From Alistipes sp. UBA934 (GTDB lineage Bacteria; Bacteroidota; Bacteroidia; Bacteroidales; Rikenellaceae), in the NCBI GenBank assembly GCA_002293535.1, contig DBDK01000005.1, positions 1 through 64,000 on the forward strand: DNA of 64,000 nt, written 5' to 3'. Made by a program: the position numbers and the translations under genes. Positions 54,683 through 63,911 of this stretch are shown piece after piece; position 1 is the first letter of the stretch, and each line of letters starts with the position of its first letter. The notes below the pieces were generated by a model, which searched no databases, had not been told where the DNA came from, and saw only the letters and a list, made by a program, of their open reading frames with translations.

Positions 54683-55503
54683 GACTTGTGGCCGGCAGCG
54701 GAATGATGCCGGTGGAGATCATCAGGAGTTGTCGCACTCGTGGTATTGAAGTGTATGTAGCTGGACTTCAACCTTTTGCCGACGAGACGCTGTTTGCAGG
54801 TGCGGGAGCTATTTTTGCCGATGTACCGTACGTGATGGCGCGCCTGGGTGAAATGGGAAAGATAATCAAATTCTTTAAGGCTCACGGAGTTACAAATCTT
54901 GTTTGGGCCGGAGGGATTAAACGCCCTTCGCTGAAAGAACTGATTCCCGACTGGGAAACGACCAAAATGCTGGCACGGATCGCGCTAAAAAAACAGAGCG
55001 ACGACGGTCTGTTCCGTGCGGTAATAAGTGAGGCTGAACATCTTGGTTTTCACATACTTGGCATAGAAGAAGTGGTGCCCGAAATGATGTTTCACGAAGG
55101 GGTTTACGGGCGAGTTAAGCCATCTTCGGACGATATGGATGACATCAAGCGAGGGATCGAGGTGGCGAAAGCCGTGGGAGCGGTCGATGTGGGTCAAGCT
55201 GTTGTGATTCAGGAAGGTATGGTGCTCGCAGTGGAGGCTGTCGAAGGTACCGATGCGATGCTTGCACGTGCTGCCAGTCTCAAAAAACCAGGCAAAAAAC
55301 CGGTGATGGTCAAGATTATGAAACCCGGACAAGACACGCGTGTGGATGTGCCGGCGATGGGCCTGGCTACTGTCGAGCAACTGACCAGACACGGAATGGG
55401 AGGCATTGCGGTCGAGGCAGGAGGAATCCTTGTCATTGAGCGTGAAGCAGTTATAGCCGCTGCAGATACTGCCGGAGTATTCATAATAGGTGTTCGCGTG
55501 TGA
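54670..55503 (+). CDS. lpxI: UDP-2,3-diacylglucosamine pyrophosphatase LpxI (DUF1009)
   Basis: The 277-residue protein fits LpxI from start to end: IGLVAGSGMMPVEIIRSCR, NLVWAGGIKRPSL, DDGLFRAVISEAEHLGF, DVGQAVVIQEGMVLAVEAVEGTD in the middle (split here into short motifs), and VDVPAMGLATVEQL. LpxI hydrolyses UDP-diacyl-glucosamine to lipid X for lipid A synthesis. It is best known from Alphaproteobacteria; LpxH is the common enzyme elsewhere. Its partner lpxB follows with a one-base overlap, which supports the call. Confidence 0.9.
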   Translation: MDRIGLVAGSGMMPVEIIRSCRTRGIEVYVAGLQPFADETLFAGAGAIFADVPYVMARLGEMGKIIKFFKAHGVTNLVWAGGIKRPSLKELIPDWETTKMLARIALKKQSDDGLFRAVISEAEHLGFHILGIEEVVPEMMFHEGVYGRVKPSSDDMDDIKRGIEVAKAVGAVDVGQAVVIQEGMVLAVEAVEGTDAMLARAASLKKPGKKPVMVKIMKPGQDTRVDVPAMGLATVEQLTRHGMGGIAVEAGGILVIEREAVIAAADTAGVFIIGVRV

Positions 55504-56627
55504 TGAAGATTTACGTTGTGGCCGGAGAGCCTTCGGGGGATTTGCTTGCGTCGGGGTTGATGAACGCTCTGCTGCGGGTGCGGCCTGATGTGGAATTTCG
55601 TGGGATTGGCGGCGAAACGATGGCGGCACTGGGCCTGAAGAGCCTGTTCGACATCTCCGAAATCTCCGTGATGGGATTTTTTGAGGTGCTACCGCGATTG
55701 CCATTGATTATGAAGCGTATAAGGCAGACAGTCAAAGATATAGAAATATTTGAACCTGATGTTTTGGTAACGGTAGATAGCTGGGGATTTGTGAGTGCAC
55801 TACTGAAAAAGTTACGGCGACGTGAAAAGCAACATTTGGTGCATTTGCCTGTGATTCACTACGTTGCACCTCAGGTTTGGGCTTGGAAAAAGGGTAGGGC
55901 GCGCAGTGTAGCAAAGTTGGTCGATAGACTGCTGACGCTACTGCCGAACGAAGGGCAATATTTTGAGAAATATGGTTTGAAATGCGATTTCGTGGGGCAT
56001 CCTGTTGTCGAAAGGGTAGCGGAAATGCACCTCGATCCTGAAAGTTTTCGTGCTGCGAGGGGTATTCCGGCTGGTGCGCGAATTATTTCTGTGCTGCCAG
56101 GAAGTCGCCGACAAGAGGTAAAGCGATTGCAACCTATTTTTAATGAGGCGATTAGGTTGCTACGCGAAAAATATGATAATCTTTTTGTGATCGAACCCAC
56201 ATTAACAAGCAGTTTAGATGAACGTCTTAACAATTTTGCCATCAGCACTATAGCCCTTGCGAAATCCGGAACGGTCTCACTGGAGCTTGCGGCGGTAGGC
56301 GTGCCTCATCTGATTGCATATACGTTCGGCAAGATCTCGAATCTGATAGCGCCGCACGTTATTAAAGTGCAGTTTGCCAACCTGTTAAACATCATCGCCG
56401 GACGGGAAATAATACCCGAATTCGTGCTCAGCCGCTGTAGGCCGGAACTCATTGCAGAATGTGCCTCACGGCTGCTGGATTCACCGTCGGAAGCTGTACG
56501 AATGGTCGTAGAAGCCCAAAAGCTACTAAAACAACTACGATTACCGGATATTTTGCCATCGGACAAAGCAGCTGAAGTAGTTCTTGAAGTTATTACCAAT
56601 AACCCACATAAAATCAAATCGTTATGA
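55503..56627 (+). CDS. lpxB: Lipid-A-disaccharide synthase
   Basis: The ATG at 55503 (shared base with the lpxI stop) is chosen over an upstream GTG. The 374-residue GT19 enzyme has VVAGEPSGDLLASGLM, RGIGGETMAALGL, HYVAPQVWAWKKGRA, VLPGSRRQEVKRL and KSGTVSLELAAVGVPH. It joins lipid X and UDP-diacylglucosamine. Directly coupled to lpxI and then tpiA (ATGA overlap). Confidence 0.94.
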   Translation: MKIYVVAGEPSGDLLASGLMNALLRVRPDVEFRGIGGETMAALGLKSLFDISEISVMGFFEVLPRLPLIMKRIRQTVKDIEIFEPDVLVTVDSWGFVSALLKKLRRREKQHLVHLPVIHYVAPQVWAWKKGRARSVAKLVDRLLTLLPNEGQYFEKYGLKCDFVGHPVVERVAEMHLDPESFRAARGIPAGARIISVLPGSRRQEVKRLQPIFNEAIRLLREKYDNLFVIEPTLTSSLDERLNNFAISTIALAKSGTVSLELAAVGVPHLIAYTFGKISNLIAPHVIKVQFANLLNIIAGREIIPEFVLSRCRPELIAECASRLLDSPSEAVRMVVEAQKLLKQLRLPDILPSDKAAEVVLEVITNNPHKIKSL

Positions 56628-57379
56628 GAAAACAAATTGTTGCAGGAAACTGGAAAATGAACACAACGCCGGAGCAGGGCATCGAACTGGTGAAGGAAAT
56701 TATGAAAAACATCGGACACGCTTGTACATCAGTAAATTACATAGTCTGTCCGCCTTATACTCACCTCTCGGAAGTGGCGAAAATCACGTGCGGAACCGCA
56801 ATCCAAGTGGGTGCGCAAAACTGTGCCGAAGAGGCCAAAGGTGCATATACCGGGGAAGTTAGCGCTGAAATGATCGCCTCGCTGGGTGTGCATTACGTTA
56901 TTTTGGGCCATTCGGAACGTCGTCAATACTACGGCGAGACGAGCGCAACGTTAAATAAAAGGATGAGGCAAGCGTATGCAAATGGCTTAGTGCCAATATA
57001 TTGTGTAGGAGAAACATTGGAAGAACGCGAGAGCGGAAAACTTTGGGATGTGGTGAAAGCGCAGATCGAAGAGGTGATTTTCGAGCTCACGGCAGACGAA
57101 TTCCGCCACGCAATCATCGCTTATGAACCCGTTTGGGCCATCGGTACAGGTAAAGTCGCCAGCGCAGATCAGGCACAAGAAATGCACGCTTTCATTCGTA
57201 AAACACTGGCAGTCAAGTTCAAAGATGCAGCAACCCAGACGCCGATCCTGTATGGTGGCAGTGTGAAACCCGACAACGCAAAAGAAATTTTCGCAAAAGA
57301 GGACGTCGATGGCGGCCTCATCGGGGGGGCATCGCTCAAAGCCGAAGACTTTATGGGAATCGGCAAAGGATTCAATTAG
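56624..57379 (+). CDS. tpiA: Triose-phosphate isomerase
   Basis: The 251-residue enzyme has VAGNWKMN (Lys11), ILGHSERRQYYGE (catalytic His) and AYEPVWAIGTGKVAS (catalytic Glu), with C-terminal LYGGSVKPDNA. It interconverts dihydroxyacetone phosphate and glyceraldehyde 3-phosphate. ATG overlaps the lpxB stop; the gene ends the unit. Confidence 0.97.
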   Translation: MRKQIVAGNWKMNTTPEQGIELVKEIMKNIGHACTSVNYIVCPPYTHLSEVAKITCGTAIQVGAQNCAEEAKGAYTGEVSAEMIASLGVHYVILGHSERRQYYGETSATLNKRMRQAYANGLVPIYCVGETLEERESGKLWDVVKAQIEEVIFELTADEFRHAIIAYEPVWAIGTGKVASADQAQEMHAFIRKTLAVKFKDAATQTPILYGGSVKPDNAKEIFAKEDVDGGLIGGASLKAEDFMGIGKGFN

Positions 57380-57398
57380 GCCGGAACGCGAGGGCGAT

Positions 57399-58832
57399 TT
57401 AATCAGTGAAAACCATCTCCCTAATTATCTCAGACACAGATGGATGAGGGAAGATAATATGTTTGAAGGCGTCTACCGTCAGGCCTTGTTCTATGGCCAG
57501 GCAGGCGCCCCAAATAATTTCACTCGCAGGGTTGCCAATCAGGTGAATGCCAATGACTTGCCCGGAAGAGAGGGCATTTGAGGTGGCGGAGGAAGTTGCA
57601 ACGACAATTTTGCATAGTCCTTCGCCGCTTTCGTTTTCGGCAACGAAGCGACCAGAATAAGACATCGGTAGGCGCAATTCTTTGACCCTCAGGCCTTTTG
57701 CACGCGCGGATTCAGTTGTCAAACCTACCGAAGCAATCTCCGGGTTAGTGTAAACCACGCCGGGAATGGCGGCATAATTCATTGTATCGACAGGCTCCGG
57801 ATTTCCTGCAAGCGTACTAACTATGTTATTCACAGCCACTTCGGCTTCGCGCGAAGCGGTGTGGGCCAACATCGAAAAGCCCGTCACATCGCCTGCAGCA
57901 TAAACACCCGGAACGTTGGTCTGCATCTTCTCATCCACTTTAATGCCACCGCGCTCGTCGAGTTCAATTTCCAGTGTCTCAAGACCATAACCGCTCGTAA
58001 CAGGGCGGCGTCCGACACTCATAAGTATTTTTTCGCCTGAAATTTTGTGTTCAGCGCCCTCCGAGTCTGTAAAAAACACATCGGCGGAGAGTTCGGCAGG
58101 ATTTGTTTCGATGTGCGTGACTCGACTCGACAAATGGAATGCGACGCCTTTTTTAGCGTAAATTTCTCGAAGCATTTCACTGATTTCCTGATCATTAACC
58201 CCAAGTATCTCATCCATTTGTTCAATTACTGTAACTTCCGTTCCAAGCGAATTGAACAGGCTCGCGAACTCCATTCCTATGACTCCACCACCGATGATCA
58301 CAAGGGACGCGGGGCGCTCCTTGAGCTGGAGGATCTCGCGGTTAGTGAGGAGAATATTGGAAGATTGAGCTTCGTGCGCACCTGATATTGGAGGAGTAAA
58401 TGCCTGTGCACCAGTGCAAATAAGCAAGTTATTTGAAGTATAAGTTGAAGCAGAACACTCTGTTTGGAAGCCGGAAGGCGAATGACCTACAATAACAGCC
58501 TCACCCTTAACGACTTCCACATCGTGAAGCTTCATTTTGACACCGGCAACCAGCTTGCGGACTACCTTATTTTTGCGCATAACCATCTTCGCGTAGTCGA
58601 ACGAAACACCGGAACACGAAACTCCATATTTATCGGCGTGAAGTGCATTGTCGTACGTTTTTGCGCTATATAACAGCGTTTTAGTGGGGATACAACCTTC
58701 GTTCAGACAAACTCCGCCCAACTCTTGTTTTTCGAATAACACCACCTTAAGCCCCTGTGCTACAGCACGTTCTGCTGCAACATATCCAGCCGGGCCGCCG
58801 CCGATGATCCCAAGGTCGAAATTGTTTGTCAT
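57399..58832 (-). CDS. lpdA: Dihydrolipoyl dehydrogenase
   Basis: The 477-residue flavoprotein has IIGGGPAGYVAAERA (FAD), the redox disulfide GGVCLNEGCIPTK (Cys42 and Cys47), VIIGGGVIGMEFASL (NAD) and, near the C-terminus, the catalytic His-Pro in HIIFPHPSVSE. It reoxidises lipoamide of 2-oxoacid dehydrogenases. No E1 or E2 gene is adjacent. Overlaps rpiB by four bases. Confidence 0.95.
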   Translation of the reverse strand: MTNNFDLGIIGGGPAGYVAAERAVAQGLKVVLFEKQELGGVCLNEGCIPTKTLLYSAKTYDNALHADKYGVSCSGVSFDYAKMVMRKNKVVRKLVAGVKMKLHDVEVVKGEAVIVGHSPSGFQTECSASTYTSNNLLICTGAQAFTPPISGAHEAQSSNILLTNREILQLKERPASLVIIGGGVIGMEFASLFNSLGTEVTVIEQMDEILGVNDQEISEMLREIYAKKGVAFHLSSRVTHIETNPAELSADVFFTDSEGAEHKISGEKILMSVGRRPVTSGYGLETLEIELDERGGIKVDEKMQTNVPGVYAAGDVTGFSMLAHTASREAEVAVNNIVSTLAGNPEPVDTMNYAAIPGVVYTNPEIASVGLTTESARAKGLRVKELRLPMSYSGRFVAENESGEGLCKIVVATSSATSNALSSGQVIGIHLIGNPASEIIWGACLAIEQGLTVDAFKHIIFPHPSVSEIIREMVFTD

Positions 58833-59263
58833 AGCAGTTCTATTTTTTTAATCCGGCGTTCGTGACGACCGCCCTCGAATTCGGTCGTAAGGAACAGTTC
58901 GACACAATGACGAGCCGTGTCATTATCCATATAACGGCTTGGTAGACAGAGCACATTGGCATCGTTATGGCGACGGCAAAGCTCGGCGATTTCAGGCATC
59001 CAACAAAGCGCGCCGCGAACTCCGGCGTGCCTATTGACCACAATGCTGATGCCAATGCCAGAACCGCACACTGAAATTCCGCGGGAAAATTCGCCTCGAC
59101 CCACCGCCTCGCCCAGTGGATGCCCCACGTCGGGATAATCACACGCCTCCTCCGAGTAACATCCAAAGTCGAAAACTTCGTATCCGAGCGATTCCAAATA
59201 ACCCACGAGGTACTCTTTCATTTCATAGCCGGCGTGATCGGCGGCAATTGCTATTTTTCTCAT
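58829..59263 (-). CDS. rpiB: Ribose-5-phosphate isomerase B
   Basis: The 144-residue protein has IAADHAGYEMKEYLVGYLES, DYPDVGHPLGEAV, CGSGIGISIVVNRHAGVRGA and the C-terminal CLPSRYMDNDTA. These match RpiB. It interconverts ribose-5- and ribulose-5-phosphate. ATGA overlap with lpdA downstream. Confidence 0.96.
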   Translation of the reverse strand: MRKIAIAADHAGYEMKEYLVGYLESLGYEVFDFGCYSEEACDYPDVGHPLGEAVGRGEFSRGISVCGSGIGISIVVNRHAGVRGALCWMPEIAELCRRHNDANVLCLPSRYMDNDTARHCVELFLTTEFEGGRHERRIKKIELL

Positions 59264-59269
59264 AATAAA

Positions 59270-60070
59270 TTAATTATCGTCAATAAATTCAAGTATTGCT
59301 TCACCTGCAGAGCGGGGTTCTTCTACGAGTCCGTTATGCCCCGAATGTTCGAGCCACACAACACGTGCCTGCGGATGGCGGGCGATCATTGCCTCGGCCA
59401 CCTCAGGAGTGATATATTCGTCGTGGCGACCTAAGATAAACAACTGAGGGACAGGCAACGCTCGCAACATTTCGTTCTGATCGGAACGGATTTCCATACC
59501 TCGAAGTAGAGCCGTAATTCCCTCATCCTCAGTAAGCATTACAAGTTCGGAAAGATCCTCGATCTCATCGGCAAACCGTCTGCGATTCTCCGGTGCAAAT
59601 CCCTTACCAGGCGATGTATGCGACAAAAGTTCCTTTTTTCCGCTCTCTACAAGGGCAATTTCGCGTTCACGGTCTGCTCGTTTTTCGGGTGAGTCGGCAT
59701 TGGGAGTCGAAGAAAAAAGCACCAGCCCGGAAAGCACTTCGGGATGCTTCGCAGCCAATGCCAATGCAACATACCCGCCCATCGAATGACCTACAACACA
59801 GCATTTAGAAACATTCAACTCAACTAATGCTTGACATACTACGTCAGCCAAAAATTCCATCGAATGGACTGGTCCGCAAATCTGAGAAATACCGTGACCA
59901 GGCAAATCGGGAGCAATAATACGAACCCCACCGGAGGCCAACACAGGCAACATTTCGTCCCAAACATCGAGGTTTTCAAGATAGCCGTGAAGCAACACGA
60001 CTGTTCGATCGCCCGCGAAGGTGTCTGAAATGCGAATTGCGCAGTCGCCGGCGACTATGAATTTTTCCAT
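59270..60070 (-). CDS. Alpha/beta-hydrolase
   Basis: The 266-residue protein has the hydrolase triad: GHSMGGYVALAL (Ser about 102), LGRHDEYITPE (Asp) and LEHSGHNGLVEEP (His). VVLLHGYLENLDVWDEML provides the oxyanion loop region. No signal peptide, so cytoplasmic. Substrate is not evident from the sequence. Divergent from tamL, ends next to rpiB with a 6-base gap. Confidence 0.85.
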   Translation of the reverse strand: MEKFIVAGDCAIRISDTFAGDRTVVLLHGYLENLDVWDEMLPVLASGGVRIIAPDLPGHGISQICGPVHSMEFLADVVCQALVELNVSKCCVVGHSMGGYVALALAAKHPEVLSGLVLFSSTPNADSPEKRADREREIALVESGKKELLSHTSPGKGFAPENRRRFADEIEDLSELVMLTEDEGITALLRGMEIRSDQNEMLRALPVPQLFILGRHDEYITPEVAEAMIARHPQARVVWLEHSGHNGLVEEPRSAGEAILEFIDDN

Positions 60071-60107
60071 TCGACAAATATATGAAATTTTACTAATTTT
60101 GTGGGCA

Positions 60108-62372
60108 ATGAGAGCAAAAATTGCAATAATCCTGCTGGCAGCAGCGTGCGCTTCGTGCAGTGTGACAAAACACCTTCCGGAGGGACGTTATATTCTGAAA
60201 CACAATAATATAGAGGTCGATAAAGGCGCTCCGAAAAAAGAGCGTATCTCGGCCGGAACACTGGACAGATACATTGCACAGTCGCCAAATCGCCACTTTC
60301 TGGGAACGAACCTCTACGCAGGACTCTATGCGAGCGCCGATCCTGACAAAAATAATGGCTGGAATCGGTTTTTGCGCGGTTTAGGCGAGGAACCTGTGGT
60401 GTGGAGTCCGGAAGCAACCCGGCGATCCGAGGAATACATTGAGACATATATATATTCGCGCGGATTTTTTCAGGGACAGATCGATACGCGAGTCGATACT
60501 GTACGAGGTAAAAAAGTGAAAGTCAATTACTTGATCCATCAGGGAAGACCTTGGCGAATCGGGCAAATATCATACACTTTTCGCGACACCCTGCTACGAA
60601 CACAGGTTTTGGCGGATAGCGCAGCGACCCTGCTTAGATCAGGTAACATATTTGATATCAATGAGTTGGATGCCGAACGTGCCCGAATTGCGACAACACT
60701 CAAAGATCGCGGATATTGGGATTTCAATGTCGGTCACGTTACCTATGTTGCGGATTCGACAGCGGGCGATCACCTTGTAAATCTTGAACTTATCGTTCGT
60801 AGGCAGTTGGTCGGATATGGCGAAGATGGCTCGCCGGAGTATGAAAATCATCGAATTTATACTCTGGGAAAAATTCGTGTGAGGCCGGACTATAATCCTA
60901 TGAATGAAGGCATTATGCGATTAGATACTCTTCACGAACGCGGACTTGAAATCGTATATGAAGGAGGACACCCGAATGTGCGACCGCGGGTATTGCAACG
61001 CGCTATCAGGCTACACAGTGATTCGCTTTATTCGGCCAGGGCAGTGAGTAGAACCTCGGCCGAATTGATGCGTCTGGGGGCTTTTCGCAACATTAACGTG
61101 CTATTGAATCCAAGAGATAACGACCTGCTGGATTGCGAGATACGTCTGTCACCCGGTTTGCGACAGAGTTTTGGCGTGGATCTGGAAGGAAGCACCACGT
61201 CCAGTTTCTATGGGCTGCGGGCGACGCTCGGCTACCAAAATCGCAACGCTTTCAGGGGAGCCGAACAATTCGACGCGTCGCTCACGGCAGGATTCGAGTT
61301 CCTGAAATCGAGCACCCGAAAACTTTCTTATGAACTGGGGGGGAGTGTGTCGCTCACGTTTCCGAGGTTCGTTTCCTGGGAGGTAGATCGCTATAACAGA
61401 GCACGAAACCCACTCTCAACTCTAACTTTATCAGCTAATTGGCAGGACAGAGTCTATTACTCGCGCGCACTTTTCGGGTTGAGTTGGGGTTACTCGTGGG
61501 GGGTGAGGAGATTCGAGAACTTCACACTGCGGCCGGCGGATATTAACTTGGTGAGAATGGGCCACTTAGATCCTATTTTTAAGCAGCAGTTGAACAATCC
61601 CTATCTCGTGGCGAGTTACGACGACCAGCTGATTGCAGGGCTCTCGGCATCGTATGTGTTTAATAACCAGCCACGTAATCTTGAGGCTGGGGCAGTAGTT
61701 TTTCGTGCGAACATCGAAACTACGGGAAATTTGCTCAGCGGACTTGCTCATTTGTTGGGAAAACCCACCGAGACAGGGCATTACAACATTTTCGGCATCC
61801 AATTTTCGCAATACCTGAGAGGCGACGTGAGCTTCAGCCAAAAAATCGTGCTGGGCGACCGTACTGCGCTGGCATACAGGCTACAAGGTGGTGCGATCTA
61901 CTCCTATGGCAACTCATCGTCGCCACCTTTCGACAAGCTCTTTTTTGCAGGTGGAGTGAACTCTATGAGAGGGTGGGCAGTACGCACGTTAGGGCCTGGT
62001 ACTGTGGCATATGCGCGTCAGAATTATCCGGCACAAATGGGCGATGTGAAATTGGAAGCGAATCTGGAATTTCGATTTCCCGTATTCCGATCGGTGAACG
62101 GAGCGTTGTTTTTCGACACTGGAAATATTTGGTTTATGCGCTCGAAACCAATGGAATACCCCGACGAAGCAGTGTTCCGATTGCGCAATTTCTATCGCCA
62201 ATTGGGATTCGATGGCGGTGTGGGAGTGCGGGTCGATCTAAGGGTTGTGGTGCTACGGCTCGATTGGGGTATTCAGTTGCACGATCCGGGACGACCAGCG
62301 GGCGAACGCTGGATCCGCCATTTCCGATGGGGAAACACTGCGCTAAACTTCGGGGTAGGTTATCCGTTCTAA
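60108..62372 (+). CDS. tamL: TamL-type Omp85 outer-membrane lipoprotein
   Basis: The frame opens earlier but the ATG at 60108 opens a lipoprotein signal (MRAKIAIILLAAACASCS, Cys at 14-17). The 754-residue protein has periplasmic POTRA-like repeats (YKVNYLIHQGRPWRIGQIS and later ones), then a 16-strand-type barrel region, ending in Phe (FGVGYPF), as barrel proteins do. It is the Bacteroidetes TamA variant carrying a lipid anchor. It is thought to help insert outer-membrane proteins. A -7 box TAATTTTG (60094-60101) lies before it. Confidence 0.88.
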   Translation: MRAKIAIILLAAACASCSVTKHLPEGRYILKHNNIEVDKGAPKKERISAGTLDRYIAQSPNRHFLGTNLYAGLYASADPDKNNGWNRFLRGLGEEPVVWSPEATRRSEEYIETYIYSRGFFQGQIDTRVDTVRGKKVKVNYLIHQGRPWRIGQISYTFRDTLLRTQVLADSAATLLRSGNIFDINELDAERARIATTLKDRGYWDFNVGHVTYVADSTAGDHLVNLELIVRRQLVGYGEDGSPEYENHRIYTLGKIRVRPDYNPMNEGIMRLDTLHERGLEIVYEGGHPNVRPRVLQRAIRLHSDSLYSARAVSRTSAELMRLGAFRNINVLLNPRDNDLLDCEIRLSPGLRQSFGVDLEGSTTSSFYGLRATLGYQNRNAFRGAEQFDASLTAGFEFLKSSTRKLSYELGGSVSLTFPRFVSWEVDRYNRARNPLSTLTLSANWQDRVYYSRALFGLSWGYSWGVRRFENFTLRPADINLVRMGHLDPIFKQQLNNPYLVASYDDQLIAGLSASYVFNNQPRNLEAGAVVFRANIETTGNLLSGLAHLLGKPTETGHYNIFGIQFSQYLRGDVSFSQKIVLGDRTALAYRLQGGAIYSYGNSSSPPFDKLFFAGGVNSMRGWAVRTLGPGTVAYARQNYPAQMGDVKLEANLEFRFPVFRSVNGALFFDTGNIWFMRSKPMEYPDEAVFRLRNFYRQLGFDGGVGVRVDLRVVVLRLDWGIQLHDPGRPAGERWIRHFRWGNTALNFGVGYPF

Positions 62373-63014
62373 TAACTCGTAGCTGACTTGGGTAAAATCG
62401 TTGATCGTCAGCGCAACACCAGGTGTCAGCTCAAGTTTTTGTCGAGGTTGAGAAGTGGCTAAAGCGACTACTTTAATACCTGCACCGTGGGCCGCCTGAA
62501 CGCCGGCTACAGCATCCTCGAAAACCAAACACTCAGACGCAGGAAGGCCCAATTCTCTGAGAGCCAAAAGGTAAATTTCGGGATCGGGCTTGGTGCGCGT
62601 GACCATATCGGCATTGACGATCGCATCGAAATAGTGGCGAATATCCAGCCCGTCGAACACAAAATCCATATTCGCCTGACAGGCCGACGTACCAACGGCA
62701 ATAAGGACTCCGTGCTCCTTAAGATCATCCAAAAAAGGGATAAGTCCTTTTGCAGCAGCAAGATGCGGAGCGTACATCTCGCGATAAATAGCCTCCTTTT
62801 CGGCACCCAATCCATCCCAGCCGACACGCCGGACGACTTCGGCAGGAAAAAGCGCACTAAAAATTTCGCGATTACCCTGACCGGACATACTGAGAACCCT
62901 GTCTGTTTCTACATCGACACCATAACGACGCGAAATCTCAGCGAAAGCCGCCATATGCACCGTCATATTATCGACCAACACACCATCCATATCGAAAATC
63001 GCTCCTTTGAACAT
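62343..63014 (-). CDS. HAD-family phosphatase, beta-phosphoglucomutase-like
   Basis: The 223-residue protein has the four HAD motifs: IFDMDGVLVDN (nucleophile and acid Asp), VGTSACQANM, TKPDPEIYLLA, and VFEDAVAGVQAAHGAG. The helical cap with the MSGQGNREIF segment fits the beta-phosphoglucomutase-like subgroup. Sugar-phosphate substrate is likely but unknown. The 3' end overlaps tamL by 30 bases on the opposite strand. Confidence 0.9.
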   Translation of the reverse strand: MFKGAIFDMDGVLVDNMTVHMAAFAEISRRYGVDVETDRVLSMSGQGNREIFSALFPAEVVRRVGWDGLGAEKEAIYREMYAPHLAAAKGLIPFLDDLKEHGVLIAVGTSACQANMDFVFDGLDIRHYFDAIVNADMVTRTKPDPEIYLLALRELGLPASECLVFEDAVAGVQAAHGAGIKVVALATSQPRQKLELTPGVALTINDFTQVSYELLERITYPEV

Positions 63015-63093
63015 AACTTTTCGGATTAAAATTTAGCGCAAAGATAGCCTATTTTTCGAGAAAAATCCATACCTTTGCATAGCCAAATACTAT

Positions 63094-63891
63094 ATGAAAA
63101 CTATGAAAAATTTGATTTTTGGAGTGGCTATGGTAATGCTTACCTCCTCCTGCAGCGGCTTTGCAAACACATTTGAAGTGAAAGGTAACGGAAAAACCGC
63201 CCGCGGCGCTTTCGATATTTCGCTGAACTACAACTCTATTTCGGTCGATCGAGGCATCAGGGTCGAGTTGATCGAGTCTTCAAAAGGCGAGGGCTTTATT
63301 ACCGCCGACGAAAAAGTGCTCGGTCACGTCTCGATCGTCGAGGAAAATGGCCAGGTGAGAGTGAGCTACAGACCGCATAACATCGTGGTGAGGACCAAGA
63401 TCGAGACCGTCGTCACGATACCTATCAGCAATAATCTCAGCTACTTAGAGGCCTCTTCGGCTGGCTCGATAAAGAGTGACCACCATCTCGTATGTGAAAA
63501 TTTGACGCTGGATGGCTCCTCGGCTGCGCATTTTGACCTTGATGTGGAAGCGAGCAAACTGAACGTCGAACTGGATAGCGCTGCCGGAGCACGAATTGCT
63601 GCCAAGGCCAACCGCATCGACGTTGAGACAGACAGTGCCTCGAAATGCCAAATGAGCGGAACCACCAACTACCTTGATATTGAGACAGATAGTGCTGCTA
63701 AATTTGCTGGTTTTGAGTTGATCAGCCGCGAAGCAGTGGTCGATGCATCGAGTGCCGGAGGTGTTGAAATAAACGTGACCAAAGAACTCACAGTGGATGT
63801 ATCGAGCGGAGCTTCAGTGCGTTACAAAGGTTCGCCAAGCCGCATCCATCAGGATGTTTCCAGTGGCGGATCGCTTCGCAGCGTCGATTAA
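63094..63891 (+). CDS. Head-GIN (DUF2807) lipoprotein
   Basis: The 265-residue protein has a lipoprotein signal (MVMLTSSCSGF, Cys at 20) and the DUF2807 beta-helix pattern: ISVDRGIRVELIES, YLEASSAGSI, LDIETDSAAKFAGFEL and a final DVSSGASVRYKG repeat set. Repeats of the form D(S/A)(S/A) with aspartate and alanine run through the protein. Such proteins are surface or periplasmic, function unknown. A -7 box TACCTTTG at 63070-63077 precedes it. Confidence 0.85.
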   Translation: MKTMKNLIFGVAMVMLTSSCSGFANTFEVKGNGKTARGAFDISLNYNSISVDRGIRVELIESSKGEGFITADEKVLGHVSIVEENGQVRVSYRPHNIVVRTKIETVVTIPISNNLSYLEASSAGSIKSDHHLVCENLTLDGSSAAHFDLDVEASKLNVELDSAAGARIAAKANRIDVETDSASKCQMSGTTNYLDIETDSAAKFAGFELISREAVVDASSAGGVEINVTKELTVDVSSGASVRYKGSPSRIHQDVSSGGSLRSVD

Positions 63892-63911
63892 AGTAAGGAG
63901 GGGCAAGGCCC

